Assembly (NCBI GenBank): GCA_937890745.1
Contig: CALADH010000089.1
Span: 1 to 64,000 of the forward strand
Reading direction: 5' to 3'
Length of the DNA stretch: 64,000 nucleotides
From: Scybalocola_A sp900557175
GTDB lineage: Bacteria > Bacillota > Clostridia > Lachnospirales > Lachnospiraceae
The notes under the pieces were generated by a model that saw only the letters and a program-made list of their open reading frames with translations, made no database searches and was not told where the DNA came from. The position numbers and the translations under genes were made by a program. Positions 24,973 through 33,844 of the stretch are shown in pieces (within the stretch, counting starts at the first letter, position 1; each line of letters begins with the position of its first letter).

Positions 24973-27336
24973 TCATTGAAATTGCTTTTTATTTTCTTCC
25001 GTCAGATATGTCTGTATGTCAAAGCGCCCATGTGCCGCCGTCACAAGCACCGCACCATTTTGCGCCGTCACAAACGTCCCGCAGTCGATATTTTCAAATC
25101 TTTGCATCGTTTCTTCATGGGGATGACCGTAACGGTTATTTTTTCCGCACGAAACGACCGCCGCCTCCGGCTTTATCTGTGCAAGAAAATCACTGCCGGA
25201 GCTGCTTTTAGAACCATGATGTCCTGCCTTAAGCAAATCAATATCCGGGAGAGCCCCTATTGCGGCCGCCTCCGCCATTGCCTCGCCGTCTCCTGTAAAA
25301 AGTACAGTCACGCCTTCTATATTAAGCAGCAGCATCATTGAAGCCTCATTATCATCTTCTGTCACAAAATCCGGCGAAGGATGAATACACTTGATATACC
25401 ACCGGCCATTTTTTCCGGGAACATTGCCGCTTATAGCTTCACCGGCCTTAAATACGTTTGTCCGAATATTTTTTTCTGATGCCAGCCGGCACATTGCTTC
25501 CTGCTTCTCCTTTGACGGACAGCACGCCGGAAAGTAAAGCGTACCAATCTCATCGCCTGATGCCATCAGTCCTTTAACACCATTTGTATGATCGCCATCC
25601 ATATGGGATAAAAATACACCGTCAAGCCGGCCGATGCCATAAAACTTTAATACCTTTTCAATGACATAAGTATGGACATCCTTCTGTGATGAGCTCCCGC
25701 CGTCAATCAGCCAGTTTGTACCATCACTCATAGACAGAAGCGCGCAATCCCCCTGCCCCACGTCCATAAAAATAATCCGCGGCTGCTTCGGTATTTTAGG
25801 CAGGGCAAGAAGACCATATCCTGCAGCCAGAAAACCAATGCCCAAAAGAAGCACCTTTTTTTTGTAATGACGGCTTACGGCAATAAATGCTAATGGAAAA
25901 ACAACTATCAAAAGCACCATCAGCTCCGGTGACGGTCTTCCGGTCACAATGACAGAAAACGGCAGCCGCTCAAAAAAGTGGCATACATATGTATAAAGCT
26001 GTAAAATAAAATAGACGATGCCTGTTAAAAATTTTGCTGCTGGTATACAAAACAGACCGATGATGCCGCCAAGCGCCGCCATCGGAAATAAAATCCCCAT
26101 CAGCGGCAAAAGGAAAAAGTTAAGTACCGTACTATAAAGCGGTATTTCATAAAGATACCATGCCAGCACCGGCATCGTTATCAATGTGATTGAAAGCCCC
26201 GGCAAAAGCTTTTCCGAAAGATGTCCCGGCTTATTTTTAATCAGCACCGGTAAAAAACCAATCAGACTAAACACTGCACCAAAAGACATCAAAATACCAA
26301 AAGAAGTAAGCCCCAATGGCTGCCGCCACAAAATTATAAGTCCGGCCAGTGCCAATGCACTTACGCCATCATAGCTTCTGCCCAAAAGTTCTGCACCCAT
26401 TAAAAGTGCCGCCATCAAAAGCGCCCGGATACACGACACCGGCATACCGCACATAAAACCATAAGCAGCCATCAGCAAAAATGCCGCTGCAAATGCAGCG
26501 CCCGGCGGCATTGTCACTTTTCTGAGAAGCCGGTAAATTCCGACGCCGGCCATGCTCATGTGAAGGCCTGACACAGCAAAAAGATGGCCGATGCCCTGAC
26601 TTTGATATAATGTTTTTAACTCTTTAGAAAGCCCCTGCTTATCTCCAAGCATAATGCCGCACAGCACACCGGCCGTTTCTTCATCGAGCACGCTGTGATA
26701 AACCGCCGTCAGACGGGCTTTTAAACGCAGCAGTGCTTTTGCCGCAGGAAGACCTCCGTGGCTGATAACATCCATATGCTCAGGAAACATTTGATAATAA
26801 AGTCCCGACACACTATTGGCAGCCCATGCATCATAAGTTCCCGGATTTGATGCTTTTTCAAAACGCTTTGGACAGCCTGACACAACAATCGTATCGCCAT
26901 ACGCCGCCGTCTCCGACAAATCCGCCACAATCAAAAGCTTGTCTGTCAATGGCAAATTCACGTCTCCTTTAATGACTTTCACATAAACAGACTTTGATTT
27001 TGCTTTCACTTCTGTTTTTTCCACAATACATTTCAATGTCACCGGCGTCTCAAAATCACCGGCCGCCCACACAGTTTCTGCCGTCTGCCGGTCTTCAAGC
27101 AATCTGATGCTTCCGGCAGACATAAAAACAGGCAGCACACAAAAAACAAGCCGCGTCCGCAGTGCCCATCGCCTGCGCGCACCTTTTTTCTGTATCCTGC
27201 CTGAATGCACACATATCCATATACAGGCGGCAAAAAGCACTGCAAATACAGGCAATGCCGCCCATCCGATGATATTTCCAAGTATCTCTCCAAATACATA
27301 GGCCAGTCCAAACCATACAATAGGCCTTTTAATCAC
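24973..27336 (-). CDS. comEC: DNA internalization protein ComEC/Rec2
   Basis: Polytopic channel that carries single-stranded DNA across the membrane in natural transformation. The 787-residue protein has an N-terminal membrane and OB-like region (DUF4131). The Competence domain follows (GIMLGDKQGLSKELKTLYQSQGIGHLFAVSGLHMS and many membrane helices). The C-terminal metallo-beta-lactamase-like domain has MDVGQGDCALL, FLSHMDGDHTNGV, TGDGEAMAE and KAGHHGSKSSSG. I start at a GTG at 27336 with AAGGAG 7 bases upstream and 13 bases after the preceding stop. The frame is open to 27453, but that part overlaps the GerMN gene. The length and all domains are intact. Confidence 0.95.
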   Translation of the reverse strand: MIKRPIVWFGLAYVFGEILGNIIGWAALPVFAVLFAACIWICVHSGRIQKKGARRRWALRTRLVFCVLPVFMSAGSIRLLEDRQTAETVWAAGDFETPVTLKCIVEKTEVKAKSKSVYVKVIKGDVNLPLTDKLLIVADLSETAAYGDTIVVSGCPKRFEKASNPGTYDAWAANSVSGLYYQMFPEHMDVISHGGLPAAKALLRLKARLTAVYHSVLDEETAGVLCGIMLGDKQGLSKELKTLYQSQGIGHLFAVSGLHMSMAGVGIYRLLRKVTMPPGAAFAAAFLLMAAYGFMCGMPVSCIRALLMAALLMGAELLGRSYDGVSALALAGLIILWRQPLGLTSFGILMSFGAVFSLIGFLPVLIKNKPGHLSEKLLPGLSITLITMPVLAWYLYEIPLYSTVLNFFLLPLMGILFPMAALGGIIGLFCIPAAKFLTGIVYFILQLYTYVCHFFERLPFSVIVTGRPSPELMVLLIVVFPLAFIAVSRHYKKKVLLLGIGFLAAGYGLLALPKIPKQPRIIFMDVGQGDCALLSMSDGTNWLIDGGSSSQKDVHTYVIEKVLKFYGIGRLDGVFLSHMDGDHTNGVKGLMASGDEIGTLYFPACCPSKEKQEAMCRLASEKNIRTNVFKAGEAISGNVPGKNGRWYIKCIHPSPDFVTEDDNEASMMLLLNIEGVTVLFTGDGEAMAEAAAIGALPDIDLLKAGHHGSKSSSGSDFLAQIKPEAAVVSCGKNNRYGHPHEETMQRFENIDCGTFVTAQNGAVLVTAAHGRFDIQTYLTEENKKQFQ

Positions 27337-27349
27337 CGAAATCTCCTTT

Positions 27350-28378
27350 TCAATTTTTGTCAGCAACCGCGCCCGGACTGTCCGGTCCCATCGACTGGGC
27401 TGTACTTTCAGTCTCCGTCCCGCTGACGGCCGGCGGAACAACCGGCTTTGCAATCATTTCTTCATTTGCCGTCAAAGGCACTGAAATATCTAAGCCTTCT
27501 GTCGAAGTCACCGTCTTGCCGTCAATAAGAATCTGAACGCTGTCAACATCAGGAAGCTCACAAAGTGAATTGACAACCGAATAAATTTTCACTGCAAACG
27601 CCTGATTTTCAACAATTTCCAAAAATCGCGAATTCATATCCACCGTACATAAACCGTTATCCACTGAAATCTTATTAAGCTTCGTGTCCGAAGGACACGT
27701 CTTATTCAATGTATCCGAAAGCGGGCCTGCAATAATACGTTCCATCACAACAGACTCAACCGTTGCTGTATTTTTATAATGCACAAGCACATCTTCTGTG
27801 GCAAGCTGTGTACCGTCTGTACTTGCAAAATAAAGCTTCAATGTTTTTTCACTTATATTTTTCAGATCAGCACTTGTACTGTCCACATAATCATCAGCCT
27901 TCATTACAAACGGTATCCCATTCTTATCCAAAACCGGCTGTTCATCAACATAAAAAGCCACATAATCGATCAGAGAATCAAATTGCGTCAATGTCTTGAC
28001 GACACAGGCACGCACAAGCACCTCTTTCTCTTTTGAAAGCGCACTGTAAGCACTGTTAAAATAAATATCTGCCTGCCGGTTTGCCGCAGTATAACCATAT
28101 TTTAAAACTTTTAACGGTTCTGAAACTGCCGCTTCACAGTATCGTCCCTGCGGTGTTTCTGAGAGTGCGCCGACACATTCGCCAATCAGCTCATAGGCTG
28201 TCTGGGAACTGTATGCACGGCTCTCACTTTGAAGAACCGGCGTTCTGCTGTCAAGGCAATATACCTTATACGCTGTATCCAGTGCCTCAGCATCCCGGAC
28301 GGCACCTTTTTTTGCACATCCGCCCGCCGCTATAGCCGCACAAACGACAAGCAGCCATATCATTGCTCTTTTCTTCAT
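27350..28378 (-). CDS. GerMN-domain lipoprotein
   Basis: A 342-residue exported lipoprotein. The signal peptide begins MKKRAMIWLLVVCAAIAAGG and ends in a lipobox with Cys near residue 21. A GerMN domain occupies about residues 175-300 (LYFASTDGTQLATEDVLVHY, VMERIIAGPLSDTLNKTCPSDTKLNKISVDNGLCTVDMNSRF). GerM of B. subtilis acts at the mother-cell/forespore interface in sporulation, and GerMN domains are also found beside two-component kinases (LpqB). Here it follows a histidine kinase by 13 bases, which fits the LpqB-type arrangement. The start is the ATG at 28378 after AGGAGG; a GTG one codon upstream is possible. Confidence 0.88.
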   Translation of the reverse strand: MKKRAMIWLLVVCAAIAAGGCAKKGAVRDAEALDTAYKVYCLDSRTPVLQSESRAYSSQTAYELIGECVGALSETPQGRYCEAAVSEPLKVLKYGYTAANRQADIYFNSAYSALSKEKEVLVRACVVKTLTQFDSLIDYVAFYVDEQPVLDKNGIPFVMKADDYVDSTSADLKNISEKTLKLYFASTDGTQLATEDVLVHYKNTATVESVVMERIIAGPLSDTLNKTCPSDTKLNKISVDNGLCTVDMNSRFLEIVENQAFAVKIYSVVNSLCELPDVDSVQILIDGKTVTSTEGLDISVPLTANEEMIAKPVVPPAVSGTETESTAQSMGPDSPGAVADKN

Positions 28379-28394
28379 CACTGCCTCCTATCAT

Positions 28395-29876
28395 TTATGC
28401 CTTATCTGCGCTCGAAAGCGGAATACGGACAATAAATACTGTTCCCTGCTCCTCGCGGCTCTTAACCTTAATATCTCCGCCATGCATAAGAATAATATTT
28501 TTAGTAATGGCAAGTCCAAGGCCGGTACCGCCGGTTTCCCTTGATCTCGCCTTGTCGATTCTGTAAAAACGTTCAAAAATTCTGTCCTGATATTCTTCGC
28601 CGATCCCAATCCCCGAATCCGATACCTTCACATAAAAATAATTATAATCCGCATCCAGCGAGACCTTCACCCAGCCGCCGGCAACATTATATTTAATACC
28701 ATTTTCAACAAGATTTGAAAAAGCAAGCGTCAGTTTGACTTCGTCCACATCACTGATCACCGTCCTGAAGCCCTCAAAAGCAAGCTCAATATTACGTTTT
28801 CCTGCAATCGGGCGCAAACGCTTTAAAATAAGCTCCAGCATCTCATTAATATTGACGGATGTCAAATTCAGCTCTGCAGCCTTTTTATCCATCTTCACAA
28901 GGGACAGAAGGTCGGTAATAATGCGGTTTTCTCTGTCAATCTCCTCAACAATATCTTTCATAAAATCCTGATACAATTCCTTCGGCGCATCCGGCTGCAT
29001 ATTCAGCGAATCTGCAAGCACCTTAATAGAAGTCATCGGCGTCTTCAGTTCATGAGAAACATTAGAAACAAATTCCTGTCTCGATGTTTCAAGATTATTC
29101 AGCTTGACAAGCATCTTATTAAAAGCATCTGAAATCTGGACAATCTCATTGAAGCCTTCCAAATTAACTTTCTCATCAAAATGCCCTTCCGATACATGGT
29201 CAATCGTATTTGCAAGCACTTTAAACGGCTTTGAAAATACTCTTGAAAAAAGAAAGGCAAGCACTGCCAGTACGATAGCAATGACTATAAAAATAAAATT
29301 ACTCATCCAGCGTATGTGAATATAAGCCGCCGTTTTTGTCGCTGTTGACGAACTTAAAAGAATAGCGCCCTTCACCTGCGTTCCATATTCATTATCAGAA
29401 ACAACGGGTATACTCAGCTCCACGATATCAAACTGCTCATTGTGATGCCAGACCTGACTGCCCCGCATACAATTCATCGCATCCTCAGAAATCACTTCCT
29501 TGCCATTAACTCTATAATAAGAATCCCAAATGGCAGTATATGTATCATCAATGACAATAATACGCCCGTCATAAACCGAGGCCAGCTGTGTCATCTGATT
29601 ATTCAGACTTTCTTTATCGCCGCCGTCAAAATATGCATCTGTAATCATCTGCCTTGCAATAGTTTCACTGTGCTGGCGTATATTTTCGACGCGCTCGCTG
29701 TAAAGTCTGTCCTTTATATCGACAAGAAGGATTCCCCGCATAATAAATAACGGTATGATTGAGATGCACACAAACATCAGAATCAGCCGGAAATACATAC
29801 TGCGGAAGAATCCTGTCTTCTTACTTTTTTTATGTCTTATATGCTTCTTTTTACTTTTGGAAAAAATAACCAACAC
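28395..29876 (-). CDS. Membrane sensor histidine kinase
   Basis: A 493-residue class I sensor kinase. There are two membrane segments (residues about 30-50 and 190-215) around an extracellular sensor of about 140 residues. A HAMP domain follows (RVFSKPFKVLANTIDHVSEGHFDEKV), then HisKA with the phospho-His in FVSNVSHELKTPMTSIKVLAD. The ATPase domain has the N box (AFSNLVENGIKYN), G1 (VSDSGIGIG), F box and G2 (GGTGLGLAITKNII). No PAS domain is visible. It overlaps the response regulator gene by 26 bases and starts with GTG at 29876, without a strong ribosome site, so translation is probably coupled. Layout resembles WalK/ResE kinases, but the target is unknown. Confidence 0.92.
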   Translation of the reverse strand: MLVIFSKSKKKHIRHKKSKKTGFFRSMYFRLILMFVCISIIPLFIMRGILLVDIKDRLYSERVENIRQHSETIARQMITDAYFDGGDKESLNNQMTQLASVYDGRIIVIDDTYTAIWDSYYRVNGKEVISEDAMNCMRGSQVWHHNEQFDIVELSIPVVSDNEYGTQVKGAILLSSSTATKTAAYIHIRWMSNFIFIVIAIVLAVLAFLFSRVFSKPFKVLANTIDHVSEGHFDEKVNLEGFNEIVQISDAFNKMLVKLNNLETSRQEFVSNVSHELKTPMTSIKVLADSLNMQPDAPKELYQDFMKDIVEEIDRENRIITDLLSLVKMDKKAAELNLTSVNINEMLELILKRLRPIAGKRNIELAFEGFRTVISDVDEVKLTLAFSNLVENGIKYNVAGGWVKVSLDADYNYFYVKVSDSGIGIGEEYQDRIFERFYRIDKARSRETGGTGLGLAITKNIILMHGGDIKVKSREEQGTVFIVRIPLSSADKA

Positions 29877-30540
29877 CCCATTTTGTATGTATATATTTTG
29901 GCTCGCTTGGGTTGCTTTCTATCTTTTCCCTTAAACGCCGCACATGAACGTCTACAGTACGCACATCGCCCGGATAGTCATAACCCCATACAAGATTCAA
30001 AAGCTTCTCGCGGTTATAAACTTTATTCGGGTTCATAATTAAAAGCTCAAGCAGATCAAATTCCTTCGCTGTCAGATTCACTTCTTTATTTTCAATGAAT
30101 ACACGGCGGCTGTCCATATCAATACGCATATCTCCGGCCACAAGCTGCTTTGTATCCTCCCTGACAGGCTCTTTCACGCGCATACGGCGCATAATCGCCT
30201 TAATTCTTGCTTTAACCTCAAGAATATTAAACGGCTTTGTAATATAATCATCGGCGCCATACTCAAGCCCCAGAATTTTATCCATATCATCGCCCTTGGC
30301 TGTCAGCATAATAATCGGCACATCCGAAAATTCCCGTATTGCCTGACAAACTTCAAAACCGTTCATCTCCGGAAGCATCACATCCAAAAGAATCACATCA
30401 TAAGCGTTGGCCGAAGCCATCTCAAGCGCTGTCCTTCCGTCATAGGCAACAGCCACTTCCATATTGTCCTGTTCAAGACTGAACTTCAGTCCCTTGACAA
30501 TAATTTTCTCATCATCGACAACTAATACTTTTCTCTCCAT
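29851..30540 (-). CDS. OmpR/PhoB-family response regulator
   Basis: A 229-residue regulator with a receiver domain (acidic pocket VVDDEKII, phospho-acceptor Asp in DVILLDVMLPEMNG, Lys in LTAKGDDMDKILG) and a C-terminal winged helix (LTAKEFDLLELLIMNPNKVYNREKLLNLVWGYDYPGDVRTVDVHVRRLREKIE). The winged-helix sequence is close to WalR/PhoP-type regulators. The ribosome site is GGAGG. It is the second gene of the comEA operon and partner of the kinase overlapping its 3' end. Because it sits between comEA and comEC, it may sense conditions for DNA uptake or cell-envelope state. Confidence 0.93.
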   Translation of the reverse strand: MERKVLVVDDEKIIVKGLKFSLEQDNMEVAVAYDGRTALEMASANAYDVILLDVMLPEMNGFEVCQAIREFSDVPIIMLTAKGDDMDKILGLEYGADDYITKPFNILEVKARIKAIMRRMRVKEPVREDTKQLVAGDMRIDMDSRRVFIENKEVNLTAKEFDLLELLIMNPNKVYNREKLLNLVWGYDYPGDVRTVDVHVRRLREKIESNPSEPKYIHTKWGVGYFFQK

Positions 30541-30579
30541 ATTTCCTCCATCTTGCGGCTTATGCCGCTTTAGCGCCGC

Positions 30580-31251
30580 TCATCCGGCACATATCAGTGC
30601 CTTTATCGGTTCAAAAACACCGTCCTTAATTCCGGGCACCTGCTTTAAAGCTTCAACCGATGCAAATGGCCCGTTCGCTTCTCTGTACGCAATAATCTTA
30701 GCCGCCTTCGATTCACCGATGCCCGGAAGTGTCATCAGCTCATCGACGGTCGCCTTATTAATATCCAAAAGTCCGCCATCTTCTGACGAAATACCGTGAG
30801 CATCTGCATCATCAGGCGCGGATGTCTCACCGATTGCCGGTACATCAATTTTTTGTCCGTCACTGACAATCTCTGCTAAATTCAGCGCAGACGTGTCGGC
30901 AATTTCTGCAAATCCTCCGGCAGCCTTCACCGCTGCCTCTGCCCGCGCACCGGCTGCAAGCGTATATACACCGGCTTTCTTCACAGCGCCGCATACATAA
31001 ACACACACTGTCCCGGCATCACTGTCATCTTTACTGTCTGCCTTTACATCACCGGCTTTTTGCACGATGTCAGTTTCATTATCGTCACTTTTTATGTCAA
31101 CTTCGCTATCAGTTAAAACCCGGCCGGTATCATGAGTTTCCGATATCACTTCGGACACTCCCCCGTCGGGTATACTCTGACAGCTATATAAAATACCGCT
31201 GACAACAATAAACAAAATGACAACTGTAAACTTTATTGTCTTTTTACGCAA
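30580..31251 (-). CDS. comEA: Competence protein ComEA (SLBB plus helix-hairpin-helix)
   Basis: Membrane-anchored receptor for incoming double-stranded DNA. The 223-residue protein has one N-terminal membrane anchor (residues 7-24), a low-complexity acidic spacer and an SLBB domain (VCVYVCGAVKKAGVYTLAAG, residues about 83-150). Two helix-hairpin-helix motifs end it (DINKATVDELMTLPGIGESKAAKIIAYR and FASVEALKQVPGI). The start is TTG at 31251 behind AGGAGG. It heads the operon that ends with comEC. Confidence 0.94.
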   Translation of the reverse strand: MRKKTIKFTVVILFIVVSGILYSCQSIPDGGVSEVISETHDTGRVLTDSEVDIKSDDNETDIVQKAGDVKADSKDDSDAGTVCVYVCGAVKKAGVYTLAAGARAEAAVKAAGGFAEIADTSALNLAEIVSDGQKIDVPAIGETSAPDDADAHGISSEDGGLLDINKATVDELMTLPGIGESKAAKIIAYREANGPFASVEALKQVPGIKDGVFEPIKALICAG

Positions 31252-31312
31252 AATTCCCGCCTCCTTATTTTAAAAGCAGGGAAAAATTTGCCTGATAAAT
31301 CTGCACATATTT

Positions 31313-31341
31313 ATTCTACCTAAAGATTTAATAATTTACAA
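31313..31341 (-). promoter_or_regulatory. Promoter of the comEA-comEC operon
   Basis: Minus-strand TTGTAA (31336-31341), 17-base spacer, TAGAAT (31313-31318). Vegetative type, about 60 bases before comEA. No ComK- or SigH-type box was recognised. Confidence 0.65.
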
Positions 31342-31405
31342 GCCGCTTTTTTAACAATTCTGAAAAACTTTTAAGTCCTCTGTTGTACAAGGCTCACAAC
31401 GACAC

Positions 31406-31840
31406 TTATTTCCATTTAAAAATAACAATCCCTGTCACCGCCACAAGCAGTCCAAAAAGCTTTGTCCACGAAAATGCTGCCTTTTCAACGCCGAACAGAC
31501 CGAATAATTCAATGAGATAGGCAACCGCCAGCTGTGCGATTACGATAAGCAGCGCCGCCTTTGCCGGACCTAACTGATTCATACTCATAATCACAGTCAA
31601 TGTAATAAACGCACCAATCACACCGCCTAACAATAAATATTTCCTGTCCACCTGTAAAAGCATTCCAAAGCTTTCCCGTCCTTTAAAAAGCCACGCACAA
31701 AGGCAGACAATAAGCGCAGAAAACTGCACCCAGCTGTTAGACACCCAAAGACTTGTCTGTTTTGTTACTGCTGTATTAAAAACACCTTGAACACTCATAA
31801 GCGCGCCCGAAATGAGCGCAATTAAAATTCCGGACATCAT
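31406..31840 (-). CDS. YdcZ/DUF606-type DMT transporter
   Basis: A 144-residue membrane protein with five hydrophobic segments, matching the half-size YdcZ (DUF606) branch of the drug/metabolite transporter superfamily. It begins GILIALISGALMSVQGVFN and ends FGLLVAVTGIVIFKWK. Such proteins usually work as dimers; the substrate is unknown. Two consecutive ATGs (31840 and 31837) follow the ribosome site GGAGG. That site lies in the arm of a long inverted repeat (31843-31930), so translation may be controlled by RNA structure. It is 100 bases downstream of a MATE exporter gene. Confidence 0.87.
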   Translation of the reverse strand: MMSGILIALISGALMSVQGVFNTAVTKQTSLWVSNSWVQFSALIVCLCAWLFKGRESFGMLLQVDRKYLLLGGVIGAFITLTVIMSMNQLGPAKAALLIVIAQLAVAYLIELFGLFGVEKAAFSWTKLFGLLVAVTGIVIFKWK

Positions 31841-31842
31841 AA

Positions 31843-31930
31843 AACCTCCGCATCATTTTTTAGAGCTGCAGTAAATACTAAAGATTTGCTGTACTAGCAT
31901 GCCCCTTATCCGAAAAAATATGCGGAGGTT
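31843..31930 (-). promoter_or_regulatory. Structured intercistronic region that can mask the YdcZ-gene ribosome site
   Basis: Perfect 11-base arms AACCTCCGCAT (31843-31853) and ATGCGGAGGTT (31920-31930) continue, after a one-base bulge, with ATTTTTT/AAAAAAT. The 18-pair stem encloses about 50 bases that can form an inner hairpin (GCTAGTA with TACTGCAGC). In transcript sense the 3' arm holds GGAGG, the ribosome site of the YdcZ-type gene, so pairing would block translation. The T-run after the stem is only four long, a poor terminator. It could be a regulatory RNA, or a small inverted-repeat element inserted here. No known riboswitch consensus was recognised. Confidence 0.6.
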
Positions 31931-31939
31931 CAACATTTT

Positions 31940-33322
31940 CTATTTGTTTTTAATTTCGGCCGGCTCATCAATCTGACGAAGCGCTTTTCTAAACTGGAAG
32001 AAGAAAAGAATGGCCGTAAATGTCACTGCAATCACATCGGCAACCGGCTCTGCCATATACACAGCCATTGTCTTATTTTGCGAAAAAATATTCGGCATAA
32101 TATAAATCAGCGGAATGAGAAGAACAAACTTTCGCATCACGGCAACAATAATCGAAGCCTTTGCATTGCCAAGCGATGTAAACGTCATCTGACAAGCCAT
32201 CTGAACACCAAACAGCAATATTGCAGCGCCGTAAATTCTAATGGCATTTCTTGTAAAATCAATATAAGATGCTTCCGGTGTAAACATTGCCGCAAACCCC
32301 TGAGGGAACAGCATGACTAAAGCCCACAAAATCGTTGCATAGCAAAGACTTGATTTCAATAAAAGCTTATAAGCCGACTTGACACGTCCTGCATTTTTAG
32401 CGCCGTAGTTATAACTGATAATCGGCTGAGCCCCTTGTCCGAGTCCCTGAAGCGGAAGCATCGCAAACTGCATAACACTTGTCAGAATCGTCATTGCGCC
32501 AACCGCAATATCGCCGCCGTATTTTAACAATGATGAATTAAAGCAGACAGAAATAATACTTTCACTGGCCTGCATAATAAACGTCGATGAACCGAGTGCA
32601 AGGCTCGGAAGAATAATCTTTGCTGACAGCTTCATATATTTTTTATGAATTTTTAAAGTTGTCTTTTTTCCAAATAAAAAGCTTAAAACCCATATACATG
32701 ACATTGCCTGTGAAAGCACAGTTGCAAGGGCTGCACCGCGGACACCCATGTTAAACCCGAAAATAAAAATCGGATCAAGAATAATATTGGCAATCGCACC
32801 GATAAGCACTGAAAGCATTCCCGTCTTTGCAAACCCCTGCGCTGTAATAAACATATTCATACCGAGCGTAAGCTGCACAAAAATCGTGCCAATTGCGTAA
32901 ATATTCATGTAAGCAACACCGTAGCCGACAGTATTTTCACTGGCGCCAAACATTAAAAGCAGCGGACGGTTAAACAAAAGCAGTCCGGCAGTTAAAAGTA
33001 CCGACACTAAAATCTGCGTTGTAAAACAATTGCCGAGCGTCTTTTCTGCTGCTTCTTTATTGCCCTTTCCCATAAAAATACTTGCTCTCGGCGCACCGCC
33101 GCTGCCGACAAGCGCCGCAAAGGCCGACACAATCATAATCAGAGGCATGCAGACGCCGACGCCCGTCAGTGCCAGCGAGCCTTCTCCCGGAATATGCCCT
33201 ATGTAAATACGGTCAACCATGTTATAAAGCATATTAATAAGCTGTGCCAGCACAGTCGGCAGCGCCAGCTTAAACAAAAGCCGTCCGACCGGCTCCTTTC
33301 CTAAAAAATCTTTACTCTCCAT
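31940..33322 (-). CDS. MATE-family multidrug/Na+ antiporter
   Basis: A 460-residue, twelve-segment exporter in two homologous halves, each starting with the MATE pattern (LLFKLALPTVLAQLINMLYNMVDRIYIG in half one, LALGSSTFIMQASESIISVCFN in half two). The first conserved PxG-type loop and the GQGAQPIISYNYGA motif are present. It is of the DinF/NorM-like clostridial group. I start at the ATG at 33322 (MESKDF), with AAGGAG 9 bases before it; this overlaps the marR stop by 11 bases. The frame extends to 33373 inside marR, without support. Transport substrate unknown; control by the MarR gene is likely. Confidence 0.92.
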   Translation of the reverse strand: MESKDFLGKEPVGRLLFKLALPTVLAQLINMLYNMVDRIYIGHIPGEGSLALTGVGVCMPLIMIVSAFAALVGSGGAPRASIFMGKGNKEAAEKTLGNCFTTQILVSVLLTAGLLLFNRPLLLMFGASENTVGYGVAYMNIYAIGTIFVQLTLGMNMFITAQGFAKTGMLSVLIGAIANIILDPIFIFGFNMGVRGAALATVLSQAMSCIWVLSFLFGKKTTLKIHKKYMKLSAKIILPSLALGSSTFIMQASESIISVCFNSSLLKYGGDIAVGAMTILTSVMQFAMLPLQGLGQGAQPIISYNYGAKNAGRVKSAYKLLLKSSLCYATILWALVMLFPQGFAAMFTPEASYIDFTRNAIRIYGAAILLFGVQMACQMTFTSLGNAKASIIVAVMRKFVLLIPLIYIMPNIFSQNKTMAVYMAEPVADVIAVTFTAILFFFQFRKALRQIDEPAEIKNK

Positions 33323-33767
33323 CTCTTTTTCTCCTTTCCAGTCCTTTAAAAACATTTTCCATAATTTGTTCATTCACCATGTTATAAATCTTCAGTGACT
33401 CCGCCGGAATACCTGCAAGCAGCATTTCCTCGTAATGTGCTCTGGCCTTATCAATTTCACTGACAATACCTCCGGCTCTGTCTGTCAGACCGAGATGAAT
33501 TTTACGCCGGTCCCGTTCATCCGGTGTCCGGCTCAAAAAGCCTTTATTTATCAGCAGTTCCACGCCCTGCGATACATTACCCTTTGGCAGCATACGCAAA
33601 TAACAAATATCTGCCGCTGTATCTTTCCCCGGATTATTATGTAAAAAACCGATAATCCGGATTTCAATCTGCGACAGGCCATAAGACTTTCGAATATCCT
33701 CCATACACCGGTCATAGAACTTTTCTATTCCCCGCATAAGCAAAAGCATATCCGTTGTTTTCATCAT
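33312..33767 (-). CDS. MarR-family transcriptional regulator
   Basis: A 151-residue winged-helix regulator. The recognition region reads YLRMLPKGNVSQGVELLINKGFLSRTPDERDRRKIHLGLT, with the DxRxxR wing typical of MarR. It probably represses its own operon with the MATE exporter it overlaps, as is common for drug-responsive MarR proteins. Two ATGs (33767, 33764) follow GGAGG. A near-perfect promoter and three 15-base-spaced repeats lie upstream. Confidence 0.92.
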   Translation of the reverse strand: MMKTTDMLLLMRGIEKFYDRCMEDIRKSYGLSQIEIRIIGFLHNNPGKDTAADICYLRMLPKGNVSQGVELLINKGFLSRTPDERDRRKIHLGLTDRAGGIVSEIDKARAHYEEMLLAGIPAESLKIYNMVNEQIMENVFKGLERRKRDGE

Positions 33768-33787
33768 GTGACACGCCTCCGTTGCTC

Positions 33788-33827
33788 AAAATAGTTTCTT
33801 TTAAAATAGTTTTATTTGAAATAGTTT
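33788..33827 (-). promoter_or_regulatory. Three direct repeats with 15-base period in the marR leader
   Basis: AAATAGTTT occurs at 33789-33797, 33804-33812 and 33819-33827, all in the same orientation at exact 15-base steps. They lie between the predicted start of transcription (about 33838) and the marR start. A repeat set there is a good candidate for a repressor-binding array, probably MarR itself. MarR sites are usually dyads, so the direct-repeat form is noteworthy. Confidence 0.55.
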
Positions 33828-33844
33828 TATTTAGAACATAATAT

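Noticed and set aside
27337..27453. N-terminal extension of ComEC
   Set aside because: It overlaps the end of the GerMN gene by about 100 bases and has no ribosome site; the GTG at 27336 has AAGGAG at good spacing.
33312..33373. MATE start at 33373
   Set aside because: The extension lies inside marR without a ribosome site; the ATG at 33322 has AAGGAG.
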